This document shows, piece after piece, positions 8,702-17,880 of a DNA stretch of 51,013 nt; position 1 is the first letter of the stretch, and every line of letters starts with the position of its first letter. Both the position numbers and the translations under genes were made by a program. Below the pieces are notes generated by a model, which made no database searches, was not told where the DNA came from, and was given only the letters and a program-made list of their open reading frames with translations. Where the stretch lies: the NCBI GenBank assembly GCA_022448425.1, contig JAKVCY010000035.1:1-51013 (forward strand), given 5' to 3'. Source of the stretch: Thalassotalea sp. Lineage in GTDB: Bacteria; Pseudomonadota; Gammaproteobacteria; Enterobacterales; Alteromonadaceae.

Positions 8702-10549
8702 GTGTTAAATAAAACGCCACTTTGGAAAGTATTACTCGTAATCTTTGTTGTTACGATAGGTGCTTTATATGCTTCGCCAAACTTGTACGGTGAAGACCCA
8801 GCAGTTCAGGTGTCGGGACTTAGAGGGGTTGAAGTAGACGCTTCAACGCTTGACCAAATTAAGTCGCAGCTTGAACAGAATAACATTCAAGCAACGAATA
8901 TCGCGTTGGAAGACGGTCAGGTACTCGTTCGTTTTAAAGATACTGAAAACCAGTTAAAAGCTCGTGATATTCTTGACGATACTTATGGTCGAGACTACTC
9001 AGTAGCGCTTAACTTAGTGCCTGATACACCGGAGTGGTTAGCTGGCATTGGCGGTACACCGATGAAGCTAGGTCTTGACCTTAGCGGTGGTGTTAGCTTC
9101 TTAATGGAAGTTAATATGAAAGAAGCCGTTAACAAAGCGCAAACTGGCCTTGTTGGTGACTTCCGTGCAGAACTTCGTGGCGAAAAAATTCGCTACCGCA
9201 CAGTAAAAGCTGAAGGTGATGCAATCAAAGTTATCTTCCGTAATGTTGAAGATTTAGAGAAAGCTGATAGCTTCTTAAGCCGTCAAAACCGCGATCTTAT
9301 TTTCACAACGAATGAAGATAGCTTGACGCTAACTGCGGTTATGAGCGAAGAAAAGCAAAAAGAAATTCGCGAGTATGCACTTCAGCAAAACATTACCATT
9401 ATTCGTAACCGTGTTAACGAGCTAGGTGTTGCTGAACCATTGGTTCAACGCCAAGGCCAAAAGCACATTGTTATCGAATTACCGGGTGTTCAAGATACTG
9501 CAAAAGCCAAAGAAATCTTAAACGCGACAGCAACTATTGAGTTTAGAATGGTTGATAGCGAAAGTGATATCGGTGCTGCATTAGACGGTCGTGTGCCGGG
9601 CAGCTCCCAATTACTTTACGAGCGTGATGGTACGCCAGTACTTCTGAAAAAACGTATTATGCTAACAGGTGATCACATCGTTGATGCTAACTCTGGCTTT
9701 GACGAATACAGCCGTCCACAAGTTAACATTACGCTAGATTCACCAGGTGGTAGTAAATTCTCTAACGCCACTAAAGATAACATTGGTAAGCCAATGGCAA
9801 CTGTTTTTATTGAGTACAAAGGTACTGATAGAAAAGATGCTGAAGGCAACATGATCTTTGAAAAAGTTGAAGAAGTTATCTCGGTCGCGACTATTCAAGC
9901 GCGTTTAGGTAAGAACTTCCGTATTACCGGTTCTGGCTCAGCGCAAGAAGCACATAACCTAGCGTTACTACTTCGTGCAGGTGCGCTAATTGCACCGATT
10001 CAAATCGTTGAAGAGCGCACCGTTGGTCCTTCACTAGGTGCTGAGAACATCAAGTTAGGTTTCCAAGCAATCATGGGTGGTTTCGCATTAGTATTCATCT
10101 TTATGATGATCTACTACCGCGCATTCGGTGTGGTCGCTAACTTAGCACTTGGCGCTAACTTAATTCTAATTGTTGGCGTGATGTCGATGATCCCAGGTGC
10201 AACTTTAACACTTCCTGGTATGGCGGGTATTGTATTAACGGTAGGTATGGCGGTTGATGCCAATGTACTGATTTTTGAACGTATTCGTGAAGAACTACGA
10301 AGTGGTAAGTCTGTGCAGCAGTCAATCCATCAAGGTTATGATGCGGCATTCTCAACCATTTTAGATGCAAACATCACGACCTTAATTGCGGCATTTATTC
10401 TTTATGCTGTGGGTACGGGGCCAATTAAAGGATTCGCGGTAACACTATCTATCGGTATTATTACTTCCATGTTCACAGCGATCATTCTTTCTCGTACTGT
10501 GGTTAACGCGGTTTGGGGTGGAAAACGCCTCGATAAGTTAAGTATTTAG
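8702..10549 (+). CDS. secD: Protein translocase subunit SecD
   Basis: 615 residues from GTG 8702 with AAAGGA 8 bases upstream. There is a first membrane segment at residues 7-25, a large periplasmic domain ([34 protein letters not shown]), then five membrane segments including [17 protein letters not shown]. SecD and SecF use the proton gradient to pull proteins across the inner membrane. The length and domain order are normal for gammaproteobacteria. secF follows after 11 bp, so the two are co-transcribed. Confidence 0.98.
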   Translation: MLNKTPLWKVLLVIFVVTIGALYASPNLYGEDPAVQVSGLRGVEVDASTLDQIKSQLEQNNIQATNIALEDGQVLVRFKDTENQLKARDILDDTYGRDYSVALNLVPDTPEWLAGIGGTPMKLGLDLSGGVSFLMEVNMKEAVNKAQTGLVGDFRAELRGEKIRYRTVKAEGDAIKVIFRNVEDLEKADSFLSRQNRDLIFTTNEDSLTLTAVMSEEKQKEIREYALQQNITIIRNRVNELGVAEPLVQRQGQKHIVIELPGVQDTAKAKEILNATATIEFRMVDSESDIGAALDGRVPGSSQLLYERDGTPVLLKKRIMLTGDHIVDANSGFDEYSRPQVNITLDSPGGSKFSNATKDNIGKPMATVFIEYKGTDRKDAEGNMIFEKVEEVISVATIQARLGKNFRITGSGSAQEAHNLALLLRAGALIAPIQIVEERTVGPSLGAENIKLGFQAIMGGFALVFIFMMIYYRAFGVVANLALGANLILIVGVMSMIPGATLTLPGMAGIVLTVGMAVDANVLIFERIREELRSGKSVQQSIHQGYDAAFSTILDANITTLIAAFILYAVGTGPIKGFAVTLSIGIITSMFTAIILSRTVVNAVWGGKRLDKLSI

Positions 10550-10560
10550 GTGACAGTGAT

Positions 10561-11508
10561 ATGCAAATTTTAAAACTAACAGAAACTGTTAACTTCATGC
10601 GCTACCGAAAGGTGGCGATGGTGTTCAGTATTATTTTGATGTTAGCGTCAGTTGCTTCGCTTGCTATCAACAAACTTAACTTCGGTTTAGATTTTACCGG
10701 CGGTGTAAAAGTTGAAGTAGGTTTTGAAGAAGCTGCTGACTTAACGAAAATGCGCCAAGTTTTGGATGCAAACGGTTTTGACGATGCAGTCGTTCAGCTA
10801 TTCGGTACAAGTCGCGATGTTGTTATTCGTATGGCGGAGCGTCCGAATGTTAAAGCTGAAATGCTAGGTGACGAGATTCTCGCTATCTTGAAAGAAGGAA
10901 TGGGTGTTGACGTTGATATGCGTCGTATCGAGTTTGTTGGTTCAAGTGTTGGTGACGAATTAACAGAGCAGGGTGGCTTGGCAATGCTAACTGCACTTAT
11001 CTGTATTCTTGTCTACGTTGCATTCCGCTTCGAATGGCGTTTTGCATTAGGCTCAGTATTCGCATTGTTCCATGATGTGTTGTTAACACTTGGCTTATTC
11101 TCAATTTTACAACTTGAGTTCGACTTAACTGTACTTGCAGCTATTTTAGCGGTTATCGGTTACTCACTTAACGATACCATTGTTGTATCGGACCGTATCC
11201 GTGAGAACTTCCGTAAGATTCGTGAAGGTGGCCCAGTAGAGATTATCAATATCTCGCTAACGCAAACATTAAGCCGTACGTTCATTACCTCGATTACTAC
11301 GCTATTAGTACTTGCAGCCTTATTCTTTAAAGGCGGTGCACTTATTCATGGTTTCGCGACAGCGTTACTATTAGGTGTATTTGTTGGTACATACTCGTCA
11401 GTGTACGTGGCGAGCTCGGTTGCTCTATCATTAGGTATTTCTAAAGAGGACCTAATTCCAGAAGTGATTGAGAAAGAAGGTGCCGATCAAGAAGAAATGA
11501 TGCCTTAA
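10561..11508 (+). CDS. secF: Protein translocase subunit SecF
   Basis: 315 residues. The first membrane helix (KVAMVFSIILMLASVASLAI) is followed by the FGLDFTGGVKVEV block, a short periplasmic domain and five more helices with GYSLNDTIVVSDRIREN. It is the partner of SecD in the proton-driven translocation motor. It ends 20 bp before a strong intrinsic terminator, which closes the queA-secF transcription run. Confidence 0.98.
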   Translation: MQILKLTETVNFMRYRKVAMVFSIILMLASVASLAINKLNFGLDFTGGVKVEVGFEEAADLTKMRQVLDANGFDDAVVQLFGTSRDVVIRMAERPNVKAEMLGDEILAILKEGMGVDVDMRRIEFVGSSVGDELTEQGGLAMLTALICILVYVAFRFEWRFALGSVFALFHDVLLTLGLFSILQLEFDLTVLAAILAVIGYSLNDTIVVSDRIRENFRKIREGGPVEIINISLTQTLSRTFITSITTLLVLAALFFKGGALIHGFATALLLGVFVGTYSSVYVASSVALSLGISKEDLIPEVIEKEGADQEEMMP

Positions 11509-11527
11509 TCTCTACCATTTTTATCGT

Positions 11528-11565
11528 AAAACCGAGTGTTGTGAATAATGACACTCGGTTTTTTT
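11528..11565 (+). terminator. Intrinsic terminator after secF
   Basis: AACCGAGTGT pairs with ACACTCGGTT around an 11-base loop and runs into seven Ts. With AAA before the stem it may also act on the minus strand for the CAP-domain gene, though that stop lies 47 bp beyond. Confidence 0.92.
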
Positions 11566-11611
11566 GTGCCCTAATATTGTTTTTTTATACTAATAGAAAT
11601 AAGCGTTTGAT

Positions 11612-12259
11612 TTACTTTTGATTAGTCGGACTTGGTTCCGGTTTAAATACAGGCTTATCTTCTTCAAAGTGTAAAGTCATATCACTCTTGTTCGGGGCTG
11701 CTTCAATATCCCCTTGATACACTTGGTCGGGTTGGAAGCCTTTGGTGAGATATATCACCCAGTATTCATCGTGCGGGGTGGAATAGTCATTGATAAACGC
11801 TACGCCTATCTCATCTTGTTCAATGTAAAATTCATGCTCGCCAAGCAAATGTGTTCGATGCTCCTTTGATTGCTTAAACGTATGCCAAACACGTTTCGCA
11901 TCAGTATAGCCGCCAGCAATAGCCTCTACTTGATTACTGTTGAAGTCTATGCCGTAATATTGAGGAAGTTTATATCCAGTTTCTTCCAAATGACTGTTCG
12001 GACTGCCTCCTAAGTTATGTCTTACGATACCGTAATCAGCCATTAGCTTGGCTTTTACTTTTGCTTTTGCTGCCTTTGCCAAGGTGAGGTTACAGCGAAT
12101 ACTGCCGCGTTGTTGCTCCGTATCTTGTTGAATTAATTTCACTAACTCGATAGCTTCAGGGCTGTTACCGCATGCATTAATCGGCATTTTTTCTTTGGCA
12201 AGGGTATCAAAACTTGAAAATGCAGATAGGATAAATATCGCTGATAACGAGATGCTCAT
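11612..12259 (-). CDS. CAP-domain (SCP/PR1-like) secreted protein
   Basis: 215 residues with an N-terminal hydrophobic signal (SLSAIFILSAFSSF), so it is probably exported. The body resembles a CAP fold: LAKAAKAKVKAKLMADYG and VRHNLGGSPNSHLEETGY, then EAIAGGYTDAKRVWHTFKQS and HRTHLLG, then IGVAFINDY and EYWVIYLTKG. These correspond to the usual helix, GxS/NS, W..S..H...L and GVG.....YW..... blocks. CAP proteins act extracellularly and their bacterial roles vary. It lies alone on the minus strand, divergent from the GFA gene. The C-terminal tail is rich in Lys, Glu and Pro. Confidence 0.8.
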   Translation of the reverse strand: MSISLSAIFILSAFSSFDTLAKEKMPINACGNSPEAIELVKLIQQDTEQQRGSIRCNLTLAKAAKAKVKAKLMADYGIVRHNLGGSPNSHLEETGYKLPQYYGIDFNSNQVEAIAGGYTDAKRVWHTFKQSKEHRTHLLGEHEFYIEQDEIGVAFINDYSTPHDEYWVIYLTKGFQPDQVYQGDIEAAPNKSDMTLHFEEDKPVFKPEPSPTNQK

Positions 12260-12400
12260 TTTGGCGACCGTAATACTTCCTTTGACAAATGCAAAACTCA
12301 GTTGAACATAATTGGATAAGCGCTGTAGAGTTAGTTCTACTAAACTTGTCGTAACAATATATACGCCTTGCTTTTGTATGTGGTGATTTTGGAGAGTGAA

Positions 12401-12808
12401 ATGAATACGGGTAGCTGTTTATGTGGTGGCGTAAAGTTTTCGGTAGCGGCATTCGAGCCGCTTGTTGGTCATTGTCATTGCAACATGTGTCAGAAGTTTC
12501 ATGGCGCTGCATTTTCAACATTTATTGAAGTAAAGCGTGAACATCTACATTGGCACTCAGGCATCCATCTACTCACTCACTATCGAGCGAAGAATGATTC
12601 AGAAAGGAGCTTCTGCCAGCGATGTGGTTCAAGTTTATTGTTTGAATCTAAATTCAACAGAGAGCAGGGTACTGTCGAAATTGCATTATCTGCTTTTGAT
12701 GATAAACCTAATGTTACTCCAGATGCCCATATCTACTTAGAAAATAAAGTTGATTGGTACACACCAAACGATTCTTTGTGTAAGTACCAGGGCTATCGAA
12801 AGTCGTAA
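12401..12808 (+). CDS. GFA family (glutathione-dependent formaldehyde-activating-like) protein
   Basis: 135 residues from ATG 12401, with GGAG six bases upstream. The Cys-rich zinc sites of the GFA fold are present: GSCLCGGVKF, HCHCNMCQKFHGAAFSTF and FCQRCGSSLLFES. The family is named after Gfa of Paracoccus, which was reported to speed glutathione-formaldehyde adduct formation. Most members, including this one, have no proven substrate. No formaldehyde genes are nearby, so only the fold and zinc binding are safe. Confidence 0.9.
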   Translation: MNTGSCLCGGVKFSVAAFEPLVGHCHCNMCQKFHGAAFSTFIEVKREHLHWHSGIHLLTHYRAKNDSERSFCQRCGSSLLFESKFNREQGTVEIALSAFDDKPNVTPDAHIYLENKVDWYTPNDSLCKYQGYRKS

Positions 12809-12860
12809 AATTAGGTACTCGAGCATAACCTTATTGCTTTGCGGGTGCTTTATGTGAGTA

Positions 12861-13298
12861 TTAAGTTGCAAAATTAACTATGCGAACGGACAGAAAAAGA
12901 GTCGCACCTAAAAGCACTAGCGTGATGATTGTCAGTAAAAATAAATAAAACCGCCAGAGCTTATTCTTGAGCCATGCTTTTAGGCCTTTAGGCGGCTTTT
13001 TAACTGCGGGCGACTCATTTGATAGTAATGTGTTACTTTGATGGTTTGCGTTGCTTTGATGGTTTACGTTGTTGTGAAGTGGCACATAAGTAGGGATATA
13101 CCTAAAGCCTGAGATAATCAAGTTTAAGACGAGTGACCATAAAATTACGAAGGCACAAACAAGCAACTCTGTTTCACTATCTTTGTTGAATACAACTAAA
13201 ACAGCAAACGTAATCAATGCAAGGATGCCTATTAATCTAATAGGCGTTTGTATCGGGAGAAGTTTGTTTGCTAGCTGATGGAACCTGAAGGTTATCAT
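12861..13298 (-). CDS. Small membrane protein of unknown function
   Basis: 145 residues with three predicted membrane segments (ILALITFAVLVVF, VCAFVILWSLVLNLIISGF and LFLLTIITLVLLGATLFLSV). The loop between the second and third segments carries the tandem hexapeptide NHQSNA-NHQSNT, encoded by an 18-bp direct repeat near 13038-13073, then a basic PPKGLKAWLKNKLW segment. I do not recognise a family. The membrane pattern argues for a real gene, but no neighbour points to a role. Confidence 0.6.
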   Translation of the reverse strand: MITFRFHQLANKLLPIQTPIRLIGILALITFAVLVVFNKDSETELLVCAFVILWSLVLNLIISGFRYIPTYVPLHNNVNHQSNANHQSNTLLSNESPAVKKPPKGLKAWLKNKLWRFYLFLLTIITLVLLGATLFLSVRIVNFAT

Positions 13299-13362
13299 TG
13301 ATTAAATTCACTGCTATCGGCGTTGTTGACAATAGTTCCTCAGCTTAATCAACGATGCAAGT

Positions 13363-13390
13363 TTAAATCAACTAACTTAAATCAACAGGC
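13363..13390. repeat. Short tandem repeat, 14-bp unit, 2 copies
   Basis: TTAAATCAACTAAC is followed directly by TTAAATCAACAGGC, just downstream of the aldo/keto reductase stop. A related CTTAATCAAC lies about 25 bp upstream. It is one of several short intergenic tandem repeats in the window. Confidence 0.6.
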
Positions 13391-13409
13391 TCTAGTCAAG
13401 TAACTTTCA

Positions 13410-14381
13410 TTAAGGCAAACGTTCGCCGCGTGCAGTCACATACAATGTATACCAGTCTTCTCTGCTCAGCTTAACGGTAGCTGCCTTTGTACACTGTTCG
13501 ATGCGCTTAAGATTGGTTGTACCGATAATAGGTTGGATGCCTGCTGGGTGACGCATCAACCAAGCTAAGACTAACGCATCACTTGATGTCTCATATTGTT
13601 CTGCCAACTGTTTAACTAACTTAGCCGTCGCTTGAATGTGTGTTGGCTGATCACTAACATCTCTACCTGAGAATAATCCCTGCGCTAAGCTGCCCCAAGA
13701 TTGAATTTGTACCTTGTTCTGTTGGCAATACTCTAATGTGCCAGCACAAAAATTATCATGCGAGCCTTGAGGGTTACCAGCTAATACTCCGTGATCTAGC
13801 CAGCCCAAATGCTTCAAGCTCATTTCAATTTGATTGGCAATAATCGGTGTTGAAAGAGCAGATTGTAAGTAAGCAATCTGGTGGTGATTCATATTAGAAA
13901 CGCCAAAATGCTTAACCTTGCCGTTTGCTTGTAAGTTCTGAAGAGTGGTTGCTACTTCATCAAGCTCCATGAGAGGGTCAGGGCGGTGAAGTTGAAGCAC
14001 GTCAAGTTGTTCAATGCCTAGCCGCGACAGAATGTCGTCAACAGAGCTCGTAATCCAATCTGCTGAAAAATCGTAGCGGCCTGGGCCGTGTTCATCGTCA
14101 AAGCGGATGCCACACTTTGACTGAATGATCATTTTTTCTCGCAGTGTCTGGATGTCCTTCAGTGCTTTGCCAAATACCTGCTCAGCTTTGCCATGTGTAT
14201 AAATGTCGGCATGATCAAAATAATTGATACCATTTGCAAGTGCTGTTTCAATCACTGCTTGGGCTTGTATTTCGTCTGCTTGGCTAATCGTGTTGTTGTC
14301 CCAACCACCACCAAGCCCCATGCAGCCATAGGCAATAGAGCTCGCATTAGGAAAATACTGAGTAATAGGAAGTGTTGCCAT
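13410..14381 (-). CDS. Aldo/keto reductase (YdhF-like)
   Basis: 323-residue NADPH-dependent oxidoreductase with a TIM-barrel AKR fold. The catalytic Tyr is in NYFDHADIYTHGKAEQVFG, the Lys in IIQSKCGIRFD and the His in DVLQLHRPDPL. The nucleotide-binding end is GTTNLKRIEQC. SWGSLAQGLFSG and WLMRHPAGIQPIIG are typical of the YdhF group. The start is ATG 14381 (MATLPITQYFPNASSIAYG). It is divergent from a LysR gene at 14620, the usual place for its regulator, but that regulator is interrupted by a stop codon. The substrate is unknown. Confidence 0.93.
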   Translation of the reverse strand: MATLPITQYFPNASSIAYGCMGLGGGWDNNTISQADEIQAQAVIETALANGINYFDHADIYTHGKAEQVFGKALKDIQTLREKMIIQSKCGIRFDDEHGPGRYDFSADWITSSVDDILSRLGIEQLDVLQLHRPDPLMELDEVATTLQNLQANGKVKHFGVSNMNHHQIAYLQSALSTPIIANQIEMSLKHLGWLDHGVLAGNPQGSHDNFCAGTLEYCQQNKVQIQSWGSLAQGLFSGRDVSDQPTHIQATAKLVKQLAEQYETSSDALVLAWLMRHPAGIQPIIGTTNLKRIEQCTKAATVKLSREDWYTLYVTARGERLP

Positions 14382-14619
14382 AAAGGTTCCTGTGTTTAAC
14401 GCTAATGCCTCGCTCGAGTAATTAGCAAAATTATCATGCGTTCAATTCTATCGATATTCGCTGATCGCCAATAGCTTTGGTAAGTAAATTCACTGTACTG
14501 TATAGTAAACAATAAGGTAATTGTTTTTTGTGCGTTCGGACATATTGGCGCTTACGCGTTTACACGTATGCGATGAAATGCCTGACCGTCCAATAGCCCC
14601 AAATTTGAAGAGGTAATGC

Positions 14620-15528
14620 GTGGATAACACACATAAGAAGCTCGAGCGATTAATGCTATTTTCAGAAGTGGCGAAACAGCTCAGTTTTACCAAAGCGGCT
14701 CAAGCGCTAGGGTTATCTAAAGGGTATCTTTCTCAGCAAGTAAAACAGCTCGAGAGTGAGTTTAAAACGCCATTATTAATTCGCTCAACAAGAACCGTTA
14801 ATGTGACAGAAGGGGGAAAGGCCCTGTTAGCTCATGCGTAAGAAATTAAGCAGTCGATGTTGTCAGTGGAGCGTATTTTGCGAACCGAACGGGATCAATT
14901 GTCGGGCAACATACGCATAACAGCCCCGAAACTTTTGGCGCAAAGTGTTGTTGCCAATATATGCCAAGCGTATAAAGCTGATTATCCTCAAGTTACTTTT
15001 ACCCTAGATAGCAGCTATCAGCAATATGATCTAACAGCAGCCGATTTTGATTTAGCTTTTCGTGCTACCTCTACGCCCCCTGAAAATATGATTGCCAAGC
15101 AATTATTTCGCTATCTACATATTTGCGTTGCCTCCCCCGAATACTTAGCTAGGGCGGGATCGCCAAAATCAATTGAGGAATTGACCAAACATCAGATTCT
15201 AGCAGCGCCCCACGATAGTTATTGGCCACTAGACGGTCAGCAAATAGGCATACAAGCTTGGCTCGTGTCTAACGATAACAATTTGCTGTTGAGCCAGGCA
15301 TTACAGGGCAATGGCATTGCTCTTTTGCCAGACTATGCTGTTAAATCAGCATTAAATGATGGTTATTTATGTGAAATATTGGAAACGGTGGAAAAACCTT
15401 CCCATAATATGTATCTGTTGCAACCGCAATTGATCTACCCACCACAAAAGGTCACTTTGTTTACTCAATTTGTTTTGGCATATCTTAAGCAGACTAGTTT
15501 CGCAGGTTTGCACATAGGGAAGCAGTAA
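14620..15528 (+). pseudogene. LysR-family regulator interrupted by in-frame TAA
   Basis: One continuous frame of 303 codons runs from GTG 14620 (GAGG at 14610-14613) to TAA 15528, but codon 74 (14839-14841) is TAA. Before it is the complete LysR helix-turn-helix: FSEVAKQLSFTKAAQALGLS and GYLSQQVKQLESEF. After it the frame continues without a shift through EIKQSMLSVERIL and a normal effector-binding domain (GNIRITAPKLLAQSVV, LQGNGIALLPDYAV). The total length of about 302 residues is normal. Homologues commonly have a coding residue here (AHAxEIKQ), so CAA to TAA is the simplest explanation. It would normally control the divergent aldo/keto reductase. It could also be a sequencing error or a suppressed stop. 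Confidence 0.85.
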
Positions 15529-15543
15529 ATGGGGGAGTTATAC

Positions 15544-15939
15544 ATGATGATAAACTTTCAAAGCCATGGTAATGCTGATATCACCGTTGATGATAATATT
15601 ATTTTTGTAGAAGCGACGGGGCCTTGGAACAAAGAATATATCGAGGGCTTCCATCAAGAGTTGTTAGCTGCATCTGCACATTTAAAACCGGGTAAGTTTG
15701 GTGTTCATCTTACGGTAAAGGGAGAAGCGATTGCTTCTCCGGAGTCTATAGAAGCCCATATTTAATTCTTGAAACACTCAACGGTGTCCGGTATTAAAGT
15801 CAATTTTGCACAATGCACAACAACGCATATTTCAAAGTTAATGTTTACTGACGTTTATCAAAGAGCCGGGAATACATTTTCTATATTTGATGACCCCAAA
15901 TCGGGCTGCGACTGGCTGCAGTCAGTTCTTGCGGACTAA
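15544..15939 (+). pseudogene. Small STAS/SpoIIAA-like protein gene interrupted by in-frame TAA
   Basis: The frame from ATG 15544 (GGGAG six bases upstream) to TAA 15939 is 132 codons, broken only by TAA at 15763-15765 (codon 74). The first part reads DITVDDNIIFVEATGPWNKEY, then LKPGKFGVHLTVKGEAI and SPESIEAHI. After the stop it continues in frame with FLKHSTVSGIKVNFAQC, DVYQRAGNTFSIFDDP and DWLQSVLAD, which looks like one alternating alpha/beta domain. A STAS/SpoIIAA-like fold is my guess from this pattern, with low confidence. It starts 15 bp after the broken LysR gene, so both may belong to one decaying unit. A 73-residue truncated product is the alternative. Confidence 0.65.
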
Positions 15940-16161
15940 TTATTGGGAATGAACCGCCAAGAGTTGCAACAGGCTTAGCGTATCAAGCTTCGTTGTTTAC
16001 TCTAGCAACCTTCTCATTGCACACATTTTTATTCACTTATCGTGGGACTCTCGCCCTCGTCATATCGGCTCCATTTTTACGCACTTTTTTTGGCTTTAAC
16101 GCTATAATTAGCTGAAAGTCAGGATATTTCCTCATTAAAAATTAAGTACAATGGAATCCTC
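15940..16161. other. Intergenic stretch, no gene seen
   Basis: This 222-bp stretch between the broken small gene and yacL shows no convincing reading frame, hairpin or repeat. It must hold the yacL promoter. Confidence 0.5.
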
Positions 16162-16539
16162 ATGGAATATGAATTCAGACACGATCCTATTACCGGTCAA
16201 GCACGCGCCCTATTTTCGCTTGAGCAGCAAATGATCGGCCCTTGGTTAGAAGTGGAAGTGGGCACAAATAACGAAATGCTGTCCGCACTTTTAGTTTCAA
16301 TCGACAACGTAGGGCATGACCAAAAACACGAAGTAACAATCACTGGCAAAGAATATTCAGTCATATTCACAGAAGATGATGTGTATGTGCAGCCAAATAC
16401 AAATTTCAATGGAGAAGATGATTTGCCAGAATCACTTGCGATGCAAGATTTGCATTTGGACAGTCAAAGCGTTAGCGCATGCGGGCTAGACGACTTCCGT
16501 CAAATATTGTTGTCATGGGCTAAGTTTACTAATAACTAG
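16162..16539 (+). CDS. yacL: UPF0231 family protein YacL
   Basis: 125 residues, about the length of E. coli YacL. It shares the start MEYEFRHDPITG, the central hydrophobic core EVTITGKEYSVIFTEDDVYVQ and the C-terminal pattern LHLDSQSVSACGLDDFRQIL. The family is confined largely to gammaproteobacteria and its function is unknown. It is acidic and probably cytoplasmic. It precedes the RND operon but is separated by a promoter with its own palindrome, so the two are likely regulated apart. Confidence 0.88.
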   Translation: MEYEFRHDPITGQARALFSLEQQMIGPWLEVEVGTNNEMLSALLVSIDNVGHDQKHEVTITGKEYSVIFTEDDVYVQPNTNFNGEDDLPESLAMQDLHLDSQSVSACGLDDFRQILLSWAKFTNN

Positions 16540-16556
16540 CATGGTAGATTGAACTA

Positions 16557-16583
16557 TTGAATACGCATATGCGTACATATAAT
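16557..16583 (+). promoter_or_regulatory. Putative promoter with 14-bp palindromic operator for RND efflux operon
   Basis: TACGCATATGCGTA (16562-16575) is a perfect palindrome. It lies between a -35-like TTGAAT (16557-16562) and a -10-like TATAAT (16578-16583), spaced 15 bp. The adaptor gene starts 41 bp downstream. A repressor bound here would block RNA polymerase, but no TetR or MarR gene is adjacent. Confidence 0.5.
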
Positions 16584-16623
16584 ATACTGATAATAAAATT
16601 ATTTTTCCCTCCGGTACATTGCA

Positions 16624-17880
16624 ATGTCTGATAACAAGAAGTCCACAAAACGCATGGTGCCTTTGCGCTATGTATTAACACCATTCGCTATCATTTTCGC
16701 CGCATTAATCGTGATGATGGTCTTAGGTGCAGTAGCGCCGAAACCAGAAAAGAAACCTATCTCGGTGCGTGCTCCATTAGTTGAGGTCGCTGAGTTATCG
16801 CCATCTACAGTGCAATTCTTAGTTCCCAGCCAAGGCTCTGTCATGCCGCGTACAAAGACTAATTTAATCTCTGAAGTATCAGGCATGGTTACGCAAGTTT
16901 CAGATAAGTTTGTTGTGGGTGGCTTTTTTAAGAAAGGCGAAGAAATTCTGCGTATTGACGATATTACTTACAAAGTTGCAGTACTTCAGGCTGAGTCAAG
17001 ATTGGGAGCTGCTGAGTCGACGCTAGTGTCGGAAAAGGCATCAGCAAAACAAGCAGAAGATGAATGGTTGCTAACCGGCAAAACGCTCGATGAAGCGCCA
17101 ATTCTTGCTCGTCGAATTCCTCAACTTAAGCAAGCTGAAGCTAATTTGATTGCTGCTAAAGCAGATTTGACAGAAGCTAGGACTAAGCTTGAAAGAACGC
17201 GTATCATTGCGCCGTATGACGCTATGATCAAAGCCAAAAAAGTCGATATTGGTCAATACGTCACTGTAGGCTCTTCAATCGCTGACACCTTTGCTGTTGA
17301 CTACGCAGAAGTTCGCCTACCTGTTAAACAGCGTGACGTAGCATTCTTAAACTTACCTAAAATCAACCAGCCCCTTGAGCAAGCGTCAGGTGTTGAACTT
17401 TACTACCAACTAGATGGTAACAAATTTACTTGGTCTTCGAATATTGCTCGTTATGAAGGCGTAGTCGATATGGCGAGCCGAGTGCATTACCTAGTGGCCC
17501 AGTTAGATGACCCATACAAAGTGCTAGGAAATGCTGAGCAAAATGAGATTCACATAGGTACGTTTGTTAATGCCACTATTGAAGGCAAAGAAATAAGTAA
17601 CGTGCTCTCTATCCCTCGCGCAGCAGTTCATGGCGCGAATACACTGTATTTGATTGATGGCCAAAACAAGCTCCACATTCAAAACATCGACGTTTTAAGA
17701 GCTGAAGTCGAGCATGTATATACACAGCAAGTTATCGACAGTGATTTTCGTTTAGTTCTAACCAATATTGAAGCGCCTGTTGAAGGGATGTCATTACGCG
17801 TGCTTGGTGAAGCCTCTGCAAATGTATCAACGGACGTTGCGACAAAGACAGAAGATGAAAATGAGGATGACAACTCATGA
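16624..17880 (+). CDS. RND efflux periplasmic adaptor (membrane fusion protein)
   Basis: 418 residues. One N-terminal membrane anchor (residues 15-35, LTPFAIIFAALIVMMVLGAV), then a beta-barrel/lipoyl part with GSVMPRTKTNLISEVSGMV and ILRIDDITYKVAV. An Ala/Glu-rich coiled-coil hairpin spans residues about 120-190, and a second lipoyl half contains RTRIIAPYDAMIKAKKVDIGQYV. It should bridge the inner-membrane pump and an outer-membrane channel. The gene overlaps the pump gene by four bases (ATGA). No TolC-type gene is present in the window, so a channel encoded elsewhere is probably used. Substrates cannot be told from sequence. The acidic tail (KTEDENEDDNS) is unusual. Confidence 0.95.
   Translation: MSDNKKSTKRMVPLRYVLTPFAIIFAALIVMMVLGAVAPKPEKKPISVRAPLVEVAELSPSTVQFLVPSQGSVMPRTKTNLISEVSGMVTQVSDKFVVGGFFKKGEEILRIDDITYKVAVLQAESRLGAAESTLVSEKASAKQAEDEWLLTGKTLDEAPILARRIPQLKQAEANLIAAKADLTEARTKLERTRIIAPYDAMIKAKKVDIGQYVTVGSSIADTFAVDYAEVRLPVKQRDVAFLNLPKINQPLEQASGVELYYQLDGNKFTWSSNIARYEGVVDMASRVHYLVAQLDDPYKVLGNAEQNEIHIGTFVNATIEGKEISNVLSIPRAAVHGANTLYLIDGQNKLHIQNIDVLRAEVEHVYTQQVIDSDFRLVLTNIEAPVEGMSLRVLGEASANVSTDVATKTEDENEDDNS

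Noticed and set aside
12207-12521. Minus-strand 104-residue frame across the CAP/GFA divergent gap
   Set aside because: It lies opposite the GFA coding sequence and overlaps the CAP gene start; composition looks like an antisense shadow.
14620-15939. Stop-codon reassignment or suppression as an explanation for the in-frame TAAs
   Set aside because: TAA and TAG end many intact genes here (secF, parC, GST, queA, sortase), so the code is standard; mutation is simpler.
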